A program made the position numbers and the translations under genes. A model generated the notes under the pieces. It worked only from the letters and a program-made list of their open reading frames with translations. It was not told where the DNA came from and did no database searches. From Cylindrospermum sp. NIES-4074 (GTDB lineage: Bacteria; Cyanobacteriota; Cyanobacteriia; Cyanobacteriales; Nostocaceae): a stretch of DNA of 64,000 nucleotides. Shown here piece by piece: positions 8,717 to 18,380 of the stretch. How positions within the stretch are numbered: position 1 is the first letter of the stretch; each line of letters opens with the position of its first letter. The stretch covers positions 5,705,254 to 5,769,253 of the forward strand of contig AP018269.1 of the NCBI GenBank assembly GCA_003994795.1. Direction: 5' to 3'.

Positions 8717-9832
8717 ATGGATTGGTGGCATCGACTGAAGAAAAATCCTTTGGCACGATTTGGGGCAATTTTACTGCTGGTGTTTTATTTTGCAGTTATT
8801 GCAGCTGATTTCGTCGCTCCTTATGACCCTTATGTCTCACAGCCGAATGGTTCCCTACTGCCACCAACTCGCATTTACTGGGTTTCTCAGTCAGGGAAAT
8901 TTGTCGGCCCCCATGTTTACCCAACGACACAGGGAGACACAAATCTAGAAACAGGCGATCGCAAAATCATTGTAGACTACAAAAAACCCTCACCCCTACG
9001 TTTATTTGTCTCCGGGCCCAAATATCGCTTATTACAGTTGAGTTTACCGCTACCACCCAAGTGGGATGAAGTCACCATCTTTCCCGGTATCCCCCTAAAT
9101 TGGCATTTATTTGGCACTCCTAGCGAAGCAAAAATCAATCTCTTAGGTACCGACGACCAAGGTCGCGACCAATTCAGTCGCTTGGTGCATGGGGGTAGAA
9201 TTAGTATGTTTATCGGTCTTTTTGGTGTTGCTATTTCCTTCCCCCTCGGTCTGTTGATAGGTGGCATTTCCGGCTATTTTGGAGGAGTGGTTGATAGCCT
9301 CATCATGCGCTTCGCAGAAGTGTTAATGACATTCCCCAGCATTTATTTGTTGGTGACATTGGGAGCAGTCCTACCCCCTGGTTTAAGCAGTACCCAGCGC
9401 TTTGTGCTGATTGTGGTGATTACTTCCGTGATTAGTTGGGCAGGTTTAGCACGGGTCATCCGTGGACAAGTGCTATCAATTAAAGAGCGAGAATTTGTGC
9501 AAGCCGCGCGAGCAATGGGCGGTAAACCAATATATATCATCCTCCGCCACGTTTTGCCCCAAACTGCCACCTATGTAATTATCTCTGCTACCCTTAGCAT
9601 TCCCAGTTTTATTGGTTCAGAAGCGATACTCAGTCTCATCGGTTTAGGCATTCAACAACCAGACCCATCTTGGGGTAATATGCTTTCCCTAGCAAGTAAT
9701 GCTTCTATATTAGTGTTGCAACCTTGGCTAATTTGGCCGCCAGCAGTGTTAATTATCCTCACAGTGCTGGCATTTAACTTACTAGGTGATGGCTTGCGAG
9801 ATGCTCTCGACCCCCGCAGCTTGAGAAGATAG
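8717..9832 (+). CDS. ABC transporter permease, DppC/OppC type (oligopeptide-like)
   Basis: 371 aa. One N-terminal TM (residues 15 to 33, FGAILLLVFYFAVIAADF) ends in the APYDPY motif found in DppC/OppC proteins. About 100 soluble residues follow, then GTDDQGRDQFSRLVHGGRIS and five membrane helices. The ATPase-coupling EAA loop is present as ARAMGGKPIYIILRHVLP. It would form the membrane channel with a DppB-like partner for peptide or related solute import. No partner permease, ATPase or binding protein is adjacent. Such scattering is common for cyanobacterial ABC systems. Confidence 0.9.
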   Translation: MDWWHRLKKNPLARFGAILLLVFYFAVIAADFVAPYDPYVSQPNGSLLPPTRIYWVSQSGKFVGPHVYPTTQGDTNLETGDRKIIVDYKKPSPLRLFVSGPKYRLLQLSLPLPPKWDEVTIFPGIPLNWHLFGTPSEAKINLLGTDDQGRDQFSRLVHGGRISMFIGLFGVAISFPLGLLIGGISGYFGGVVDSLIMRFAEVLMTFPSIYLLVTLGAVLPPGLSSTQRFVLIVVITSVISWAGLARVIRGQVLSIKEREFVQAARAMGGKPIYIILRHVLPQTATYVIISATLSIPSFIGSEAILSLIGLGIQQPDPSWGNMLSLASNASILVLQPWLIWPPAVLIILTVLAFNLLGDGLRDALDPRSLRR

Positions 9833-9845
9833 GTTTTATCAGGAA

Positions 9846-9925
9846 AGGCAGGAGGCAGGAGGCAGGAGGCAGAGGGCAGGAGGCAGAGGGCAGGAGGCAG
9901 AGGGCAGGAGGCAGGAGGCAGAAGG
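9846..9925. repeat. Short tandem heptamer repeats (CAGGAGG/CAGAGGG)
   Basis: About eleven consecutive 7-bp units alternating GCAGGAG and GCAGAGG, directly downstream of the permease gene. Confidence 0.9.
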
Positions 9926-10028
9926 AATACTGATTCCTGCCCGTGACCAAAGGGAACTTCAGTTTAAAACCCCGCCTTCTATACGGCGCTTACAATTGGT
10001 TGGCGTCTGAATCCCCATCCAATTGTTC

Positions 10029-10121
10029 CAGGACTTACGCAAAATCATGATAAAACGAACCGCAAAGGACGCAAAGGACACAAAGGAATAAGAGTTTCAG
10101 AGAGTTCTTGCGTAAGTCCTG
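10029..10121. repeat. 93-bp interspersed repeat with 14-bp terminal inverted repeats
   Basis: Bounded by CAGGACTTACGCAA and TTGCGTAAGTCCTG. The interior CCGCAAAGGACGCAAAGGAC matches, in reverse, the copy beginning at 7188. Non-coding, probably a small mobile or folded repeat. Confidence 0.75.
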
Positions 10122-10547
10122 TGTTCCTTCTGCCCTCTGCCCTCAGCAAAGCTGCCTTCTTCAAGAGATTTCTTATTTGTAACTACAGATGAACACAAAT
10201 AATTTATCGGTGTAGCCTTCGGCAAGCCGCTCTGCGTCTACATCTGTGTTTATCTGTGGTTTCATTCTCATCACATTAATTTTTCCACTTTCGTCTATTG
10301 CTAAGAAGGAAGTGGCTTGCTTTAAAAGTTTTTATAGAAACGCCTTTGGATCATATATATAGAATATCACAAAAATTCGAGGGGTCAATATCAATCGCTG
10401 AAAAAACCTAAACTCGTTAAATTATTGAGAATAATGTCAATAATATTGATAATCAAAGCATCTTATTGAGAAAATGGGTAAAAACGCACTATTTTGTGAA
10501 AAGTCATATTTAAAAAACTTATTTAGCACCAAAAAACCTCCTGTCAG

Positions 10548-10564
10548 GGTGAAGAAACTTCACC
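10548..10564. promoter_or_regulatory. Hairpin in the clpB upstream region
   Basis: A perfect 7-bp stem with a 3-base loop (GGTGAAG AAA CTTCACC) lies about 200 bp before the clpB start. It could be an operator or part of a leader. There is no direct evidence of function. Confidence 0.25.
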
Positions 10565-10760
10565 GTTACTTCTTTGCTGATAACACTACTTTATAAAGAT
10601 GTGAAGACCGATCCAGTTAGTCACTGCTCTGTTTTTACAATGACTTTATCAGAACAAAACTGATTCTTGTTCTGTATGCGAGGAATACTTAGTTTAAAAA
10701 TAGGTTTCCGCACATACCAGTGTCCTACCCTTTGCGTCTGGAGTGGTTTCTTTAAAACTT

Positions 10761-13379
10761 ATGCAACCAACTAATCCAAACCAATTTACAGAAAAAGCCT
10801 GGGAAGCGATCGCGCATACCCCCGAAATTGCTAAACAGTACCAGCAACAGCAAATAGAAAGCGAACACCTGATGAAAGCGCTGCTGGAACAAGATGGACT
10901 AGCCAGCGCGGTGTTTAGCAAAGCGGGTGCGAACGAGCAGAAAGTCCGAGACCGCACCGACCAATTCATTTTGCGTCAGCCAAAGGTATCAGGTAGCAGC
11001 AGTTCCGTATTCTTGGGACGAAGTTTAGATACACTTTTAGATCGGGCGGACAAATATCGCCAAGAATTTAAAGACGAATTTATCTCAATTGAACACTTAG
11101 TACTGGCTTACGCCAAAGATGACCGCTTTGGCAAAGGTTTACTCCAAGAATTTGGATTAGACGAAGACAAGCTAAAAAATATCATTAAACAAATTCGTGG
11201 GAGCCAGAAAGTGACCGACCAAAGCCCAGAAGGAAAATACCAAGCGCTGGAAAAATATGGCCGTGACCTCACAGAAGCCGCTCGCAAAGGTCAATTAGAT
11301 CCAGTAATTGGACGCGATGACGAAATTCGGCGTACTATTCAGATTCTCTCTCGCCGTACCAAAAATAACCCAGTGCTAATTGGTGAACCAGGTGTAGGAA
11401 AAACTGCGATCGCTGAAGGACTAGCACAACGCATCGTCGCTGGTGATGTGCCCCAATCCCTCAAAGACCGCAAACTCATCAGCTTAGATATGGGTGCTTT
11501 GATTGCCGGGGCAAAATTCCGGGGTGAATTTGAAGAACGCCTGAAAGCAGTATTAAAAGAAGTTACCGAGTCCGGCGGGAATATTGTAGTATTTATAGAT
11601 GAAATTCATACTGTCGTCGGTGCGGGTGCGACTCAAGGGGCTATGGATGCCGGCAACTTGTTAAAACCAATGTTGGCACGGGGCGAATTACGCTGTATTG
11701 GGGCGACAACTTTAGACGAATACCGCAAGCATATCGAAAAAGATGCCGCTTTAGAAAGACGCTTCCAGCAAGTTTATGTAGATCAGCCCAGCGTCGAAGA
11801 TACGGTTTCCATTTTGCGCGGTTTGCGGGAACGTTATGAAAACCACCACGGGGTGAAGATTTCCGATAGTGCATTAGTTGCAGCAGCCTCATTATCTAGT
11901 CGCTATATTAGCGATCGCTTTTTACCAGACAAAGCCATTGACTTGGTAGACGAAGCCGCCGCTAGGCTGAAAATGGAAATTACCTCCAAACCAGAAGAAC
12001 TCGACGAAATTGACCGCAAAATTCTCCAATTGGAAATGGAAAGACTTTCCTTGAAAAAAGAAAGTGATGCCGCTTCCAGAGAACGCCTAGAAAGACTAGA
12101 AAAAGAAATCGCCGATCTCAAAGAAGAACAAAGAACACTCAGTACACAATGGCAGTCTGAAAAAGACATTATCGACAAAATTCAGGCTGTTAAAAAAGAG
12201 ATTGAGCGCGTTAATTTAGAGATTCAGCAAGCAGAACGCGACTATGACCTCAACCGCGCTGCGGAATTGAAATATGGTAAGTTAACCAGTCTCCACCGTG
12301 AATTAGAAGCCGCAGAAGGTGAACTATCCAACACCCAAGGCAGTGGTAAATCACTGTTGCGGGAGGAAGTCACAGAATCGGATATTGCCGAAATTATTTC
12401 TAAATGGACAGGGATTCCCATTAGCAAATTAGTGGAATCAGAGAAAGAAAAACTCCTGCATTTGGAAGATGAACTGCACAGGCGCGTTGTGGGACAATAT
12501 GAAGCAGTCACAGCGGTAGCCGATGCCATACAACGTTCCCGTGCCGGATTAGCTGATCCCAATCGTCCCATTGCTAGTTTCATTTTCCTTGGGCCTACAG
12601 GTGTCGGTAAAACCGAACTTGCCAAAGCCCTAGCCGCATATATGTTCGACACCGAAGACGCTATGGTGCGAATTGATATGTCGGAATATATGGAAAAACA
12701 CACAGTTTCTCGCTTAATTGGTGCGCCTCCGGGATATGTGGGTTATGAAGAAGGCGGACAATTAACAGAAGCAATTCGCCGTCGTCCTTACGCTGTGATT
12801 CTCTTTGACGAAATTGAGAAAGCACACCCCGATGTATTTAACATTTTCCTGCAAATTCTTGATGATGGTCGTGTCACCGATGCCCAAGGTCGGACAGTGG
12901 ACTTCAAAAACAGTATCATCATCATGACTAGCAACATCGGCTCACAGTACATTCTCGATATAGCGGGAGATGACAACCGTTATGATGAAATGCGCCTTCG
13001 GGTCATGGAAGCGATGCGAGGTAGTTTCCGTCCAGAATTCCTCAACCGGATTGATGAATTGATCATCTTCCACGCTTTACGGAGAGAGGAACTGCGGCAT
13101 ATTGTGCGGTTACAAGTGGATAGATTACGGCAAAGATTGAGCGATCGCAAAATTTCCCTCAAGCTCTCGGATGCTGCTATTGACTTTTTAGTGGAAGTAG
13201 GATATGACCCTGTATTTGGAGCGCGTCCACTGAAACGAGCAATTCAACGGGAGTTAGAAACTCAGATTGCTAAAGCTATTTTGCGCGGCGAATTCAATGA
13301 TGGCGATACCATATTTGTCGATGTGGAAAACGAACGCCTTGCCTTCAGGCGCTTACTCATGGAAGTGCTTACTACCTAA
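10761..13379 (+). CDS. clpB: ClpB disaggregase (HSP100 AAA+ chaperone)
   Basis: 872 aa from ATG ([17 protein letters not shown], the usual ClpB start). An in-frame GTG six codons upstream is less likely. An N-terminal Clp repeat domain (residues 1 to about 145) precedes NBD1 with Walker A GEPGVGKT near residue 200 and Walker B VFIDEIH. The coiled-coil middle domain (about 400 to 520) is full of Glu/Lys/Leu heptads and distinguishes ClpB from ClpA/ClpC. NBD2 has GPTGVGKTE near 600 and [12 protein letters not shown]. ClpB threads aggregated proteins through its hexamer with the DnaK system. No ClpP-binding IGF loop was seen. A strong terminator follows. Confidence 0.97.
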   Translation: MQPTNPNQFTEKAWEAIAHTPEIAKQYQQQQIESEHLMKALLEQDGLASAVFSKAGANEQKVRDRTDQFILRQPKVSGSSSSVFLGRSLDTLLDRADKYRQEFKDEFISIEHLVLAYAKDDRFGKGLLQEFGLDEDKLKNIIKQIRGSQKVTDQSPEGKYQALEKYGRDLTEAARKGQLDPVIGRDDEIRRTIQILSRRTKNNPVLIGEPGVGKTAIAEGLAQRIVAGDVPQSLKDRKLISLDMGALIAGAKFRGEFEERLKAVLKEVTESGGNIVVFIDEIHTVVGAGATQGAMDAGNLLKPMLARGELRCIGATTLDEYRKHIEKDAALERRFQQVYVDQPSVEDTVSILRGLRERYENHHGVKISDSALVAAASLSSRYISDRFLPDKAIDLVDEAAARLKMEITSKPEELDEIDRKILQLEMERLSLKKESDAASRERLERLEKEIADLKEEQRTLSTQWQSEKDIIDKIQAVKKEIERVNLEIQQAERDYDLNRAAELKYGKLTSLHRELEAAEGELSNTQGSGKSLLREEVTESDIAEIISKWTGIPISKLVESEKEKLLHLEDELHRRVVGQYEAVTAVADAIQRSRAGLADPNRPIASFIFLGPTGVGKTELAKALAAYMFDTEDAMVRIDMSEYMEKHTVSRLIGAPPGYVGYEEGGQLTEAIRRRPYAVILFDEIEKAHPDVFNIFLQILDDGRVTDAQGRTVDFKNSIIIMTSNIGSQYILDIAGDDNRYDEMRLRVMEAMRGSFRPEFLNRIDELIIFHALRREELRHIVRLQVDRLRQRLSDRKISLKLSDAAIDFLVEVGYDPVFGARPLKRAIQRELETQIAKAILRGEFNDGDTIFVDVENERLAFRRLLMEVLTT

Positions 13380-13404
13380 TTTGGTAGATAAATAAACTCA
13401 TTTT

Positions 13405-13438
13405 AAGACGCAAAGAATAACTTTGCGTCTTTCTGTTT
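13405..13438 (+). terminator. Rho-independent terminator of clpB
   Basis: An 11-bp perfect stem (AAGACGCAAAG/CTTTGCGTCTT) with loop AATAA is followed by TTCTGTTTTG. It lies 26 bp after the clpB stop. Confidence 0.85.
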
Positions 13439-13572
13439 TGGTATAAAACCTGCTCAATTATTGTTGAGGAAACTCTAAATTTATGCTTCTTGGATGATCT
13501 CACCCGGACTTATCTTGTGAGTCAATGTATTTTCTATGAGATAAAAAATTTAATGCCGGGAGAGAAAAATCG

Positions 13573-13812
13573 ATGTCCCTAGCACAAGTTGATGCATTTT
13601 ATGAAACTTTGATATCAGATCAAGTTCTCTATGAACAATACTTTCGCCAATGCTGTCGGCGAGGCTTTTTTGGCAGTTGTCATTGGGATAAAACTAAAAT
13701 TGTCAATTTTGCTGCTAGTCTCGGCTACAGCTTTACTGAAGGTGAGCTAGTTCAACTGTGGTTTGAAAGTGAGCCTATTTTATACGAGAATTCACAGGCT
13801 TTATCTGTATAG
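13573..13812 (+). CDS. Nif11-domain small protein
   Basis: 79 aa. The start MSLAQVDAFYETLISDQ and the segment KIVNFAASLGYSFTEGEL match the Nif11 (nitrogen-fixation related, nitrile-hydratase-like leader) family. Between them lies an unusual Cys-rich insert (QCCRRGFFGSCHW) with three cysteines and one His. The C-terminus has no Gly-Gly cleavage site or core peptide and no modification enzymes are nearby, so it looks like a stand-alone Nif11 protein rather than a peptide natural-product precursor. The function of such singletons is unknown. It lies 190 bp after clpB, beyond its terminator, so it has its own promoter. Confidence 0.8.
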   Translation: MSLAQVDAFYETLISDQVLYEQYFRQCCRRGFFGSCHWDKTKIVNFAASLGYSFTEGELVQLWFESEPILYENSQALSV

Positions 13813-13843
13813 AGTTAGTTATTGGCAAAAAATGCCGATTTTT

Positions 13844-14584
13844 CTAGAGAATTTGTGATAAAAACTTGCGAGTTCTTTCTTCGTTGGGGTTGGTAAAGAA
13901 CCTGTCGGGGGTAGCTGACTCAATCAGGGAACCGCTATCCATCAAAATTACGCGATCGGCGACTTCACGGGCAAATCCGACTTCGTGGGTGACGACTACC
14001 ATCGTCATCCCATCACGGGCAAGATTTCGCATCACATCCAAAACTTCTCGCACCATCTCTGGATCTAAAGCTGAGGTGGGTTCGTCGAACAGCATAATTT
14101 TGGGTTGCATAGCTAAAGCGCGTGCGATCGCCACCCGTTGCTGTTGTCCACCAGACAACTGTCCTGGATATTTCTGCGCTTGTTCTAATATTCCCACTCT
14201 TTCTAACAGTTGCATTGCCAATTCTTCTGCTTTTGCTTTCGACCACCGATGCACCCAAATGGGAGCTAAGGTGATATTTTCCAACACTGTTAAATGAGGG
14301 AATAAATTGAACTGCTGAAATACCATCCCCACTTCTCGACGAATTGTTTCAATATTTCGCAAGTCATGGCTGAGGGTAATACCATCAACAATAATTTTTC
14401 CTTTTTGGTATTCTTCTAAAGCGTTAAATGTGCGGATAAAGGTTGATTTACCTGACCCAGATGGGCCCATTAACACTACAACTTCCCCGCGATTAACAGT
14501 TAAACTTGCACCCCGCAGAACATGAAATTTACCATACCACTTATGTACATCTTCAGCGACAATTATTGGGCTATGTTCTGTCAC
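13844..14584 (-). CDS. bgtA: Polar/basic amino-acid ABC transporter ATPase (BgtA/AapP/GlnQ type)
   Basis: 246 aa. Walker [10 protein letters not shown] near residue 40, Q-loop FQQFNLFPH, signature [15 protein letters not shown], Walker [14 protein letters not shown] and H-loop [14 protein letters not shown] are all intact. The length and [11 protein letters not shown] context are those of the PAAT family. It powers the transporter made with the two permeases upstream. In Anabaena the equivalent ATPase, BgtA, is shared between the basic amino-acid system and the N-II neutral/acidic system, and its gene follows natFGH as here. The symbol rests on that gene order and on family resemblance. Confidence 0.88.
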   Translation of the reverse strand: MTEHSPIIVAEDVHKWYGKFHVLRGASLTVNRGEVVVLMGPSGSGKSTFIRTFNALEEYQKGKIIVDGITLSHDLRNIETIRREVGMVFQQFNLFPHLTVLENITLAPIWVHRWSKAKAEELAMQLLERVGILEQAQKYPGQLSGGQQQRVAIARALAMQPKIMLFDEPTSALDPEMVREVLDVMRNLARDGMTMVVVTHEVGFAREVADRVILMDSGSLIESATPDRFFTNPNEERTRKFLSQIL

Positions 14585-14665
14585 AGGATTACACCTCCAG
14601 ATAATAAGATTTCATTTTAGGTAAAAAAACAACGAAACTCTTAACTAATGACCAATGACCAATGA

Positions 14666-15820
14666 CTAATGACTCTTACTTAATTGCCTCTCTAAGCGCC
14701 GAGAGATAAAAGACATTGAATAACAAAATAGCCAATAAATAAATCCAATAAATATATATACTTCTGCATAACGTCCGATAAACTGCGGCTGTGCCAAGAT
14801 AGATTTAGCAATACCTGTGAGTTCTACTAGTCCTACTAGAGATAAAAGTGAAGTATCTTTAAATAAGCCAATAAACTGTCCCACAATTGCAGGAATAACA
14901 GCACGTAAAGCTTGAGGTAAAACAATTAAAATCACAACTAAAGGTGTATTTAATCCTAGCGCTTTCGCTGCTTCAGTTTGCCCCCGTGGGATTGATTGCA
15001 GTCCACCACGCAAGTTTTCTGCCATGTAAGCGGCGCTAAATATGACAAGTCCGGCAATTCCTCGTAATACCTGATCTAAACGTATATCTGGCGGTAAAAC
15101 TAATGGTAGCATTACTTGAGCGAGGAATAAAATTCCAATCAATGGTACTCCTCTAATAATTTCAATATAGAAAACAGAAACCCAACGGACTACAGGCAAC
15201 TTACTAGTTCTTCCTAATGCCAGTAAAATGCCAATGGGGAAAGAAAGTACAATACTAACTGATGCCATTAGTAAAGTAAGCAACAAACCATTCCACAAAT
15301 TTGTAGATACAGATTGCCAGCCAAAACCGCCACCAATTAGCCACAAAATAACAAAGAAAGATAAGAAATACCCTAGAGAAATCCAGGGATTTATCAACTT
15401 AGCAAATCTTCTGCCGACATAAAAACCCGCAAATGCTAAAACTGCAATTAACAGTAACCAAAGACGGGGTATTAAACTTACAGGTAAAACAACTAATAAA
15501 ACGCCAACAATCAAAGCAGAAATAACAAAATCACGTTTTGTCAACCGTTGATTTTCTAAAAATATACCCAAACTGATAGCGCTTAAAGTTACAGCTATCC
15601 CCAGTACAATCCAAATTCGCCAATATAAACTTTGGGGGAATCTTCCCACCAAAAATAAAGGCAAATTAACCTGAACTACCGCCCATTGTGCTTGCGTAAT
15701 TGCCCAAATTAAAACTCCCCGCACTACCAAAAACAGCAACACCAAGCTGATAACAGTTAATAAGCCATTGTACCAAGTACTAAATAGATTTTTGCGTAGC
15801 CACAAAATTTGTAAATTCAT
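14666..15820 (-). CDS. natH: Polar amino-acid ABC transporter permease (NatH/AapM-like)
   Basis: 384 aa, long for the family because of N-terminal membrane segments (about residues 15 to 150) before the conserved permease domain. The His/Glu/Gln/Arg permease core starts around TLLMASVSIVLSFPIGILLALGR, and the ATPase-docking loop is RGQTEAAKALGLNTPLVVILIVLPQA. This is the AapM-like partner in a heteromeric channel with the 307-aa permease encoded upstream. In-operon position three, with an 81-bp gap of heptamer repeats before the ATPase gene. Confidence 0.88.
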   Translation of the reverse strand: MNLQILWLRKNLFSTWYNGLLTVISLVLLFLVVRGVLIWAITQAQWAVVQVNLPLFLVGRFPQSLYWRIWIVLGIAVTLSAISLGIFLENQRLTKRDFVISALIVGVLLVVLPVSLIPRLWLLLIAVLAFAGFYVGRRFAKLINPWISLGYFLSFFVILWLIGGGFGWQSVSTNLWNGLLLTLLMASVSIVLSFPIGILLALGRTSKLPVVRWVSVFYIEIIRGVPLIGILFLAQVMLPLVLPPDIRLDQVLRGIAGLVIFSAAYMAENLRGGLQSIPRGQTEAAKALGLNTPLVVILIVLPQALRAVIPAIVGQFIGLFKDTSLLSLVGLVELTGIAKSILAQPQFIGRYAEVYIFIGFIYWLFCYSMSFISRRLERQLSKSH

Positions 15821-15889
15821 TAGTCATTAAAATTATTAAAAAGAACAAATTTATGAAACTTCCAGATCAACAGAAATTAATTTCTTTTT

Positions 15890-15916
15890 GAATTTTGAAT
15901 TTTGAATTTTGAATTG
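15890..15916. repeat. Short AATTTTG tandem repeat
   Basis: Four heptamer-like TTGAATT/TTTGAAT units in tandem in the spacer between the two permease genes. Confidence 0.8.
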
Positions 15917-15936
15917 TTAACTTTGCTACCCCTTGA

Positions 15937-16860
15937 CTACCTTTCCTGAATTTGCACAGTACGGTTGAACAAATTCATAATCAAAGAAATAGTCAAACTG
16001 AGAGTGAGATAAGTGAGCATAATTAGCAACATAATTTCTACTGCTTTCCCCGTTTGGTTAAGGGAAGTAGAAGCGACAAAATAAACATCAGGATAGCCGA
16101 TGGCGATCGCCAAACTAGAATTTTTCGTTAAATTCAGATACTGACTCGTCAGGGGTGGAATTATCACCCGTAAAGCTTGGGGAAAAATCACCAAACGCAT
16201 CATCAACCCTGGTTTGAGTCCCAGGGATCGCGCTGCTTCCCATTGTCCCTTGGGTACTGATTGAATTCCACCACGAACAATTTCTGCAATGAACGCACCC
16301 GTGTAAAAAGTCAACCCCAGCAGCAAAGTCGAAAACTCTGGAGATAAGGTAAACCAAGGAAGTTCTAGTCCATTTTGACTTATGTAACCCAATCCCCAGA
16401 GAGAAACTTTATTTTCTGTCTTGGGAAAACTCAGGAAAACCGCAAAATACCAAAACAGCAATTGCAGCAATAACGGCGTATTTCGGAAAATCTCTACATA
16501 AATTAGGGTAATATTCCGCACTAGCCAGTTGTCTGAGAGGCGGGCGATTCCCGCAGTTACCCCTATAATTGTTGTGAGTAAAATTCCTACTAAAGCCACC
16601 CGCAAGGAGTTAATTAAACCTACCCACAAAGCGCGACTGTAGGTATCAGTTGGTTTGTAACTAATAAGAGTTTCGCCAATATCAAAAGATGCTTGCTGCT
16701 GGAGAAAATCAAATCCTAACTTAATACCTAATTGCTGCAAATTGCGGCTGAGATTACCCCAAACTATAGTAACTACAAATATCGCTAAAAATACCGCAAT
16801 TAGTTGCGCCACAATTTGCCAAAAGCGACTATCACGCCACAAGAATTTTAGATTAGTCAT
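15937..16860 (-). CDS. natG: Polar amino-acid ABC transporter permease (NatG/AapQ-like)
   Basis: 307 aa. An N-terminal TM (residues 14 to 34) is followed by a periplasmic stretch containing DIGETLISYKPTDTYSRALWVG, typical of AapQ-like proteins. The permease domain then reads SLRVALVGILLTTIIGVTAGIARLSDNW and RNTPLLLQLLFWYF. The EAA loop is KGQWEAARSLGLKPGLMMRLVIFPQALR. It pairs with the 384-aa permease. The gene lies directly downstream of the binding-protein gene. Confidence 0.9.
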   Translation of the reverse strand: MTNLKFLWRDSRFWQIVAQLIAVFLAIFVVTIVWGNLSRNLQQLGIKLGFDFLQQQASFDIGETLISYKPTDTYSRALWVGLINSLRVALVGILLTTIIGVTAGIARLSDNWLVRNITLIYVEIFRNTPLLLQLLFWYFAVFLSFPKTENKVSLWGLGYISQNGLELPWFTLSPEFSTLLLGLTFYTGAFIAEIVRGGIQSVPKGQWEAARSLGLKPGLMMRLVIFPQALRVIIPPLTSQYLNLTKNSSLAIAIGYPDVYFVASTSLNQTGKAVEIMLLIMLTYLTLSLTISLIMNLFNRTVQIQER

Positions 16861-16920
16861 TAGTCATTGGTCATTAGTCATTGGTCATTGGTCATTAGTC
16901 ATTAGTCATTAGTCATTAAA
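16861..16920. repeat. GTCATTA/GTCATTG tandem heptamers
   Basis: About eight consecutive 7-bp units fill the spacer between natG and natF. The same class appears at 14645, 23000, 30940, 60580 and 62690 in this window. Confidence 0.9.
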
Positions 16921-16956
16921 TATTCCCCCGCACACCCCCCACACTCCCCACACTCA

Positions 16957-18036
16957 TTACCTAAACGGGGGAGAATAGAGTAATCCACCTTTTGACCAGA
17001 GTTGATTTTGACCGCGAGCTAGATTAATTTTTGTTTTGGCTCCGAGATTGCGATCGTAAATTTCGCCGTAGTTACCAACGTGTTTGACTACCTTAACCGC
17101 AAAGTCTTTTGTCAAACCGAGTCCCTCTCCTAAGTTGCCTTCTGTTCCCAAAAAGCGCTTAATATCTGGATCATTACTAGTGGCGAATTGTTCTAAATTC
17201 TGGGAATTAATCCCCAACTCTTCAGCTTTTACCAGGGAATAAACTACCCACTTCACAGTATCACTCCATTTACTGTCTCCTTTGGCGACTGCTGGCGCTA
17301 GGGGTTCTGATGATAGCGGTTCATCAAGAATCACATGATCATCGGGTTTAAGTAGCGTGGTGCGCCGAGAAACTAACCCTGAACGGTCAGTAGTAATGGC
17401 ATCACAACGTCCTTCAGAATAGGTGGCAAAGGTAACGTTAACGTCTTCAAAGACAACGGGTTTGTAGGTAATGCCCCGTTTTCGCATTTGGTCTGCTAAG
17501 TTCTGTTCTGTAGTGGTACCGGTTTGAACGCAGATGGCTTTGTTTTTCAGGTCGGCTAGGGACTTAATGTTGCTATTTTTGCGAACCATAATGGCTTGAC
17601 CGTCGTAAAACACCACAGGGGCAAAATCCAAACCTTGGGAGGTGTCACGACTTAATGTCCAAGTAGTGTTGCGGCTGAGGACATCCACTTCCCCAGTTTG
17701 TAAAGCTGTAAATCGCTCTTTGGCATTGAGATTGCGATATTCGACGGCATCTGGGTTATCAAATACAGCAGCTGCTATGGCACGGCACACATCTACATCG
17801 ATGCCGCTGTATTTACCATCAGAACCCACAAAACTAAACCCTGGCAATTCACCACTGACACCGCAAATTAGCTTGCCACGGCTTTTGATTGTATCCCAGC
17901 GATTTCGCGTTGCTTGTGTATCTGGAGTGCTGCCTGGAGTATTGGTTGTATTTGCTGTTTTTCCTGACTCGCCACTACAAGCGCTGAGGGTAAGAATTAA
18001 GGAGGCGATCGCTAAAATTAAAGCTGATTTATGCAT
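16957..18036 (-). CDS. natF: Amino-acid ABC transporter substrate-binding lipoprotein (NatF/AapJ-like)
   Basis: 359 aa. A short signal sequence ends in the lipobox LTLSAC (Cys20), so it is a lipid-anchored periplasmic protein. The mature part is a type II (SBP_bac_3) fold: GKLICGVSGELPGFSFVGSDG, the amino-group contact Asp in YSGIDVDVCRAIAAAVF, then NLNAKERFTALQTGEVDVL and NKAICVQTGTTTEQNLAD. AapJ-like proteins are long members of this family, as here. It would capture neutral and acidic amino acids for the two permeases and BgtA. An NtcA-like palindrome stands 27 bp before the start. Confidence 0.9.
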   Translation of the reverse strand: MHKSALILAIASLILTLSACSGESGKTANTTNTPGSTPDTQATRNRWDTIKSRGKLICGVSGELPGFSFVGSDGKYSGIDVDVCRAIAAAVFDNPDAVEYRNLNAKERFTALQTGEVDVLSRNTTWTLSRDTSQGLDFAPVVFYDGQAIMVRKNSNIKSLADLKNKAICVQTGTTTEQNLADQMRKRGITYKPVVFEDVNVTFATYSEGRCDAITTDRSGLVSRRTTLLKPDDHVILDEPLSSEPLAPAVAKGDSKWSDTVKWVVYSLVKAEELGINSQNLEQFATSNDPDIKRFLGTEGNLGEGLGLTKDFAVKVVKHVGNYGEIYDRNLGAKTKINLARGQNQLWSKGGLLYSPPFR

Positions 18037-18063
18037 ACTTTTCGTGGATACTTAACTATAAAT

Positions 18064-18077
18064 GTATTGGTCAATAC
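18064..18077. promoter_or_regulatory. NtcA-like box (GTA-N8-TAC)
   Basis: GTATTGGTCAATAC exactly fits the consensus GTAN8TAC of the cyanobacterial nitrogen regulator NtcA and is almost a perfect palindrome. It lies 27 bp upstream of natF, which is close for class-II activation, so the site could act on a very short leader, as a repressor site, or on a plus-strand promoter. A single 6-base consensus can occur by chance. Confidence 0.5.
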
Positions 18078-18380
18078 AATAAACAATGAAAAAGCAAGTA
18101 GATGCTTGTAATATAAAACTTTTGTTGATCACATAGCGATACTACGCCTAAAAGCAGTGATGCAAACAGGCTGAGATCGGGAAAATATAAAACTTGTCAA
18201 AAAACTGTTACGCTGTATTCAGTAAGAGACGCCAGTATTAATAGAATTGCGGGAAAAGTCCATGTAATTTAGGAAAAAGCAGGGAAGTTTTCCGAACGAA
18301 TGAGGCGAATCATCACTGAAATAGCTATACTCCAAAGTGATAACCTCACTATATACTGAAATTTTTTAGGGCTGGATTTT

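Larger units (their letters stand above)
9926..10760. other. Intergenic region upstream of clpB with dispersed repeats
   Basis: No gene. It contains the inverted-repeat unit at 10029-10121, a remnant near 10180-10260 (ACAGATGAACACAAATAA ... ATCTGTGTTTATCTGT), and AT-rich DNA before clpB. No CIRCE operator (TTAGCACTC-N9-GAGTGCTAA) was seen. Confidence 0.5.

Noticed and set aside
12242-12703. Long minus-strand open frame inside clpB
   Set aside because: Shadow of the high-GC third-codon bias of clpB; no gene-like features.
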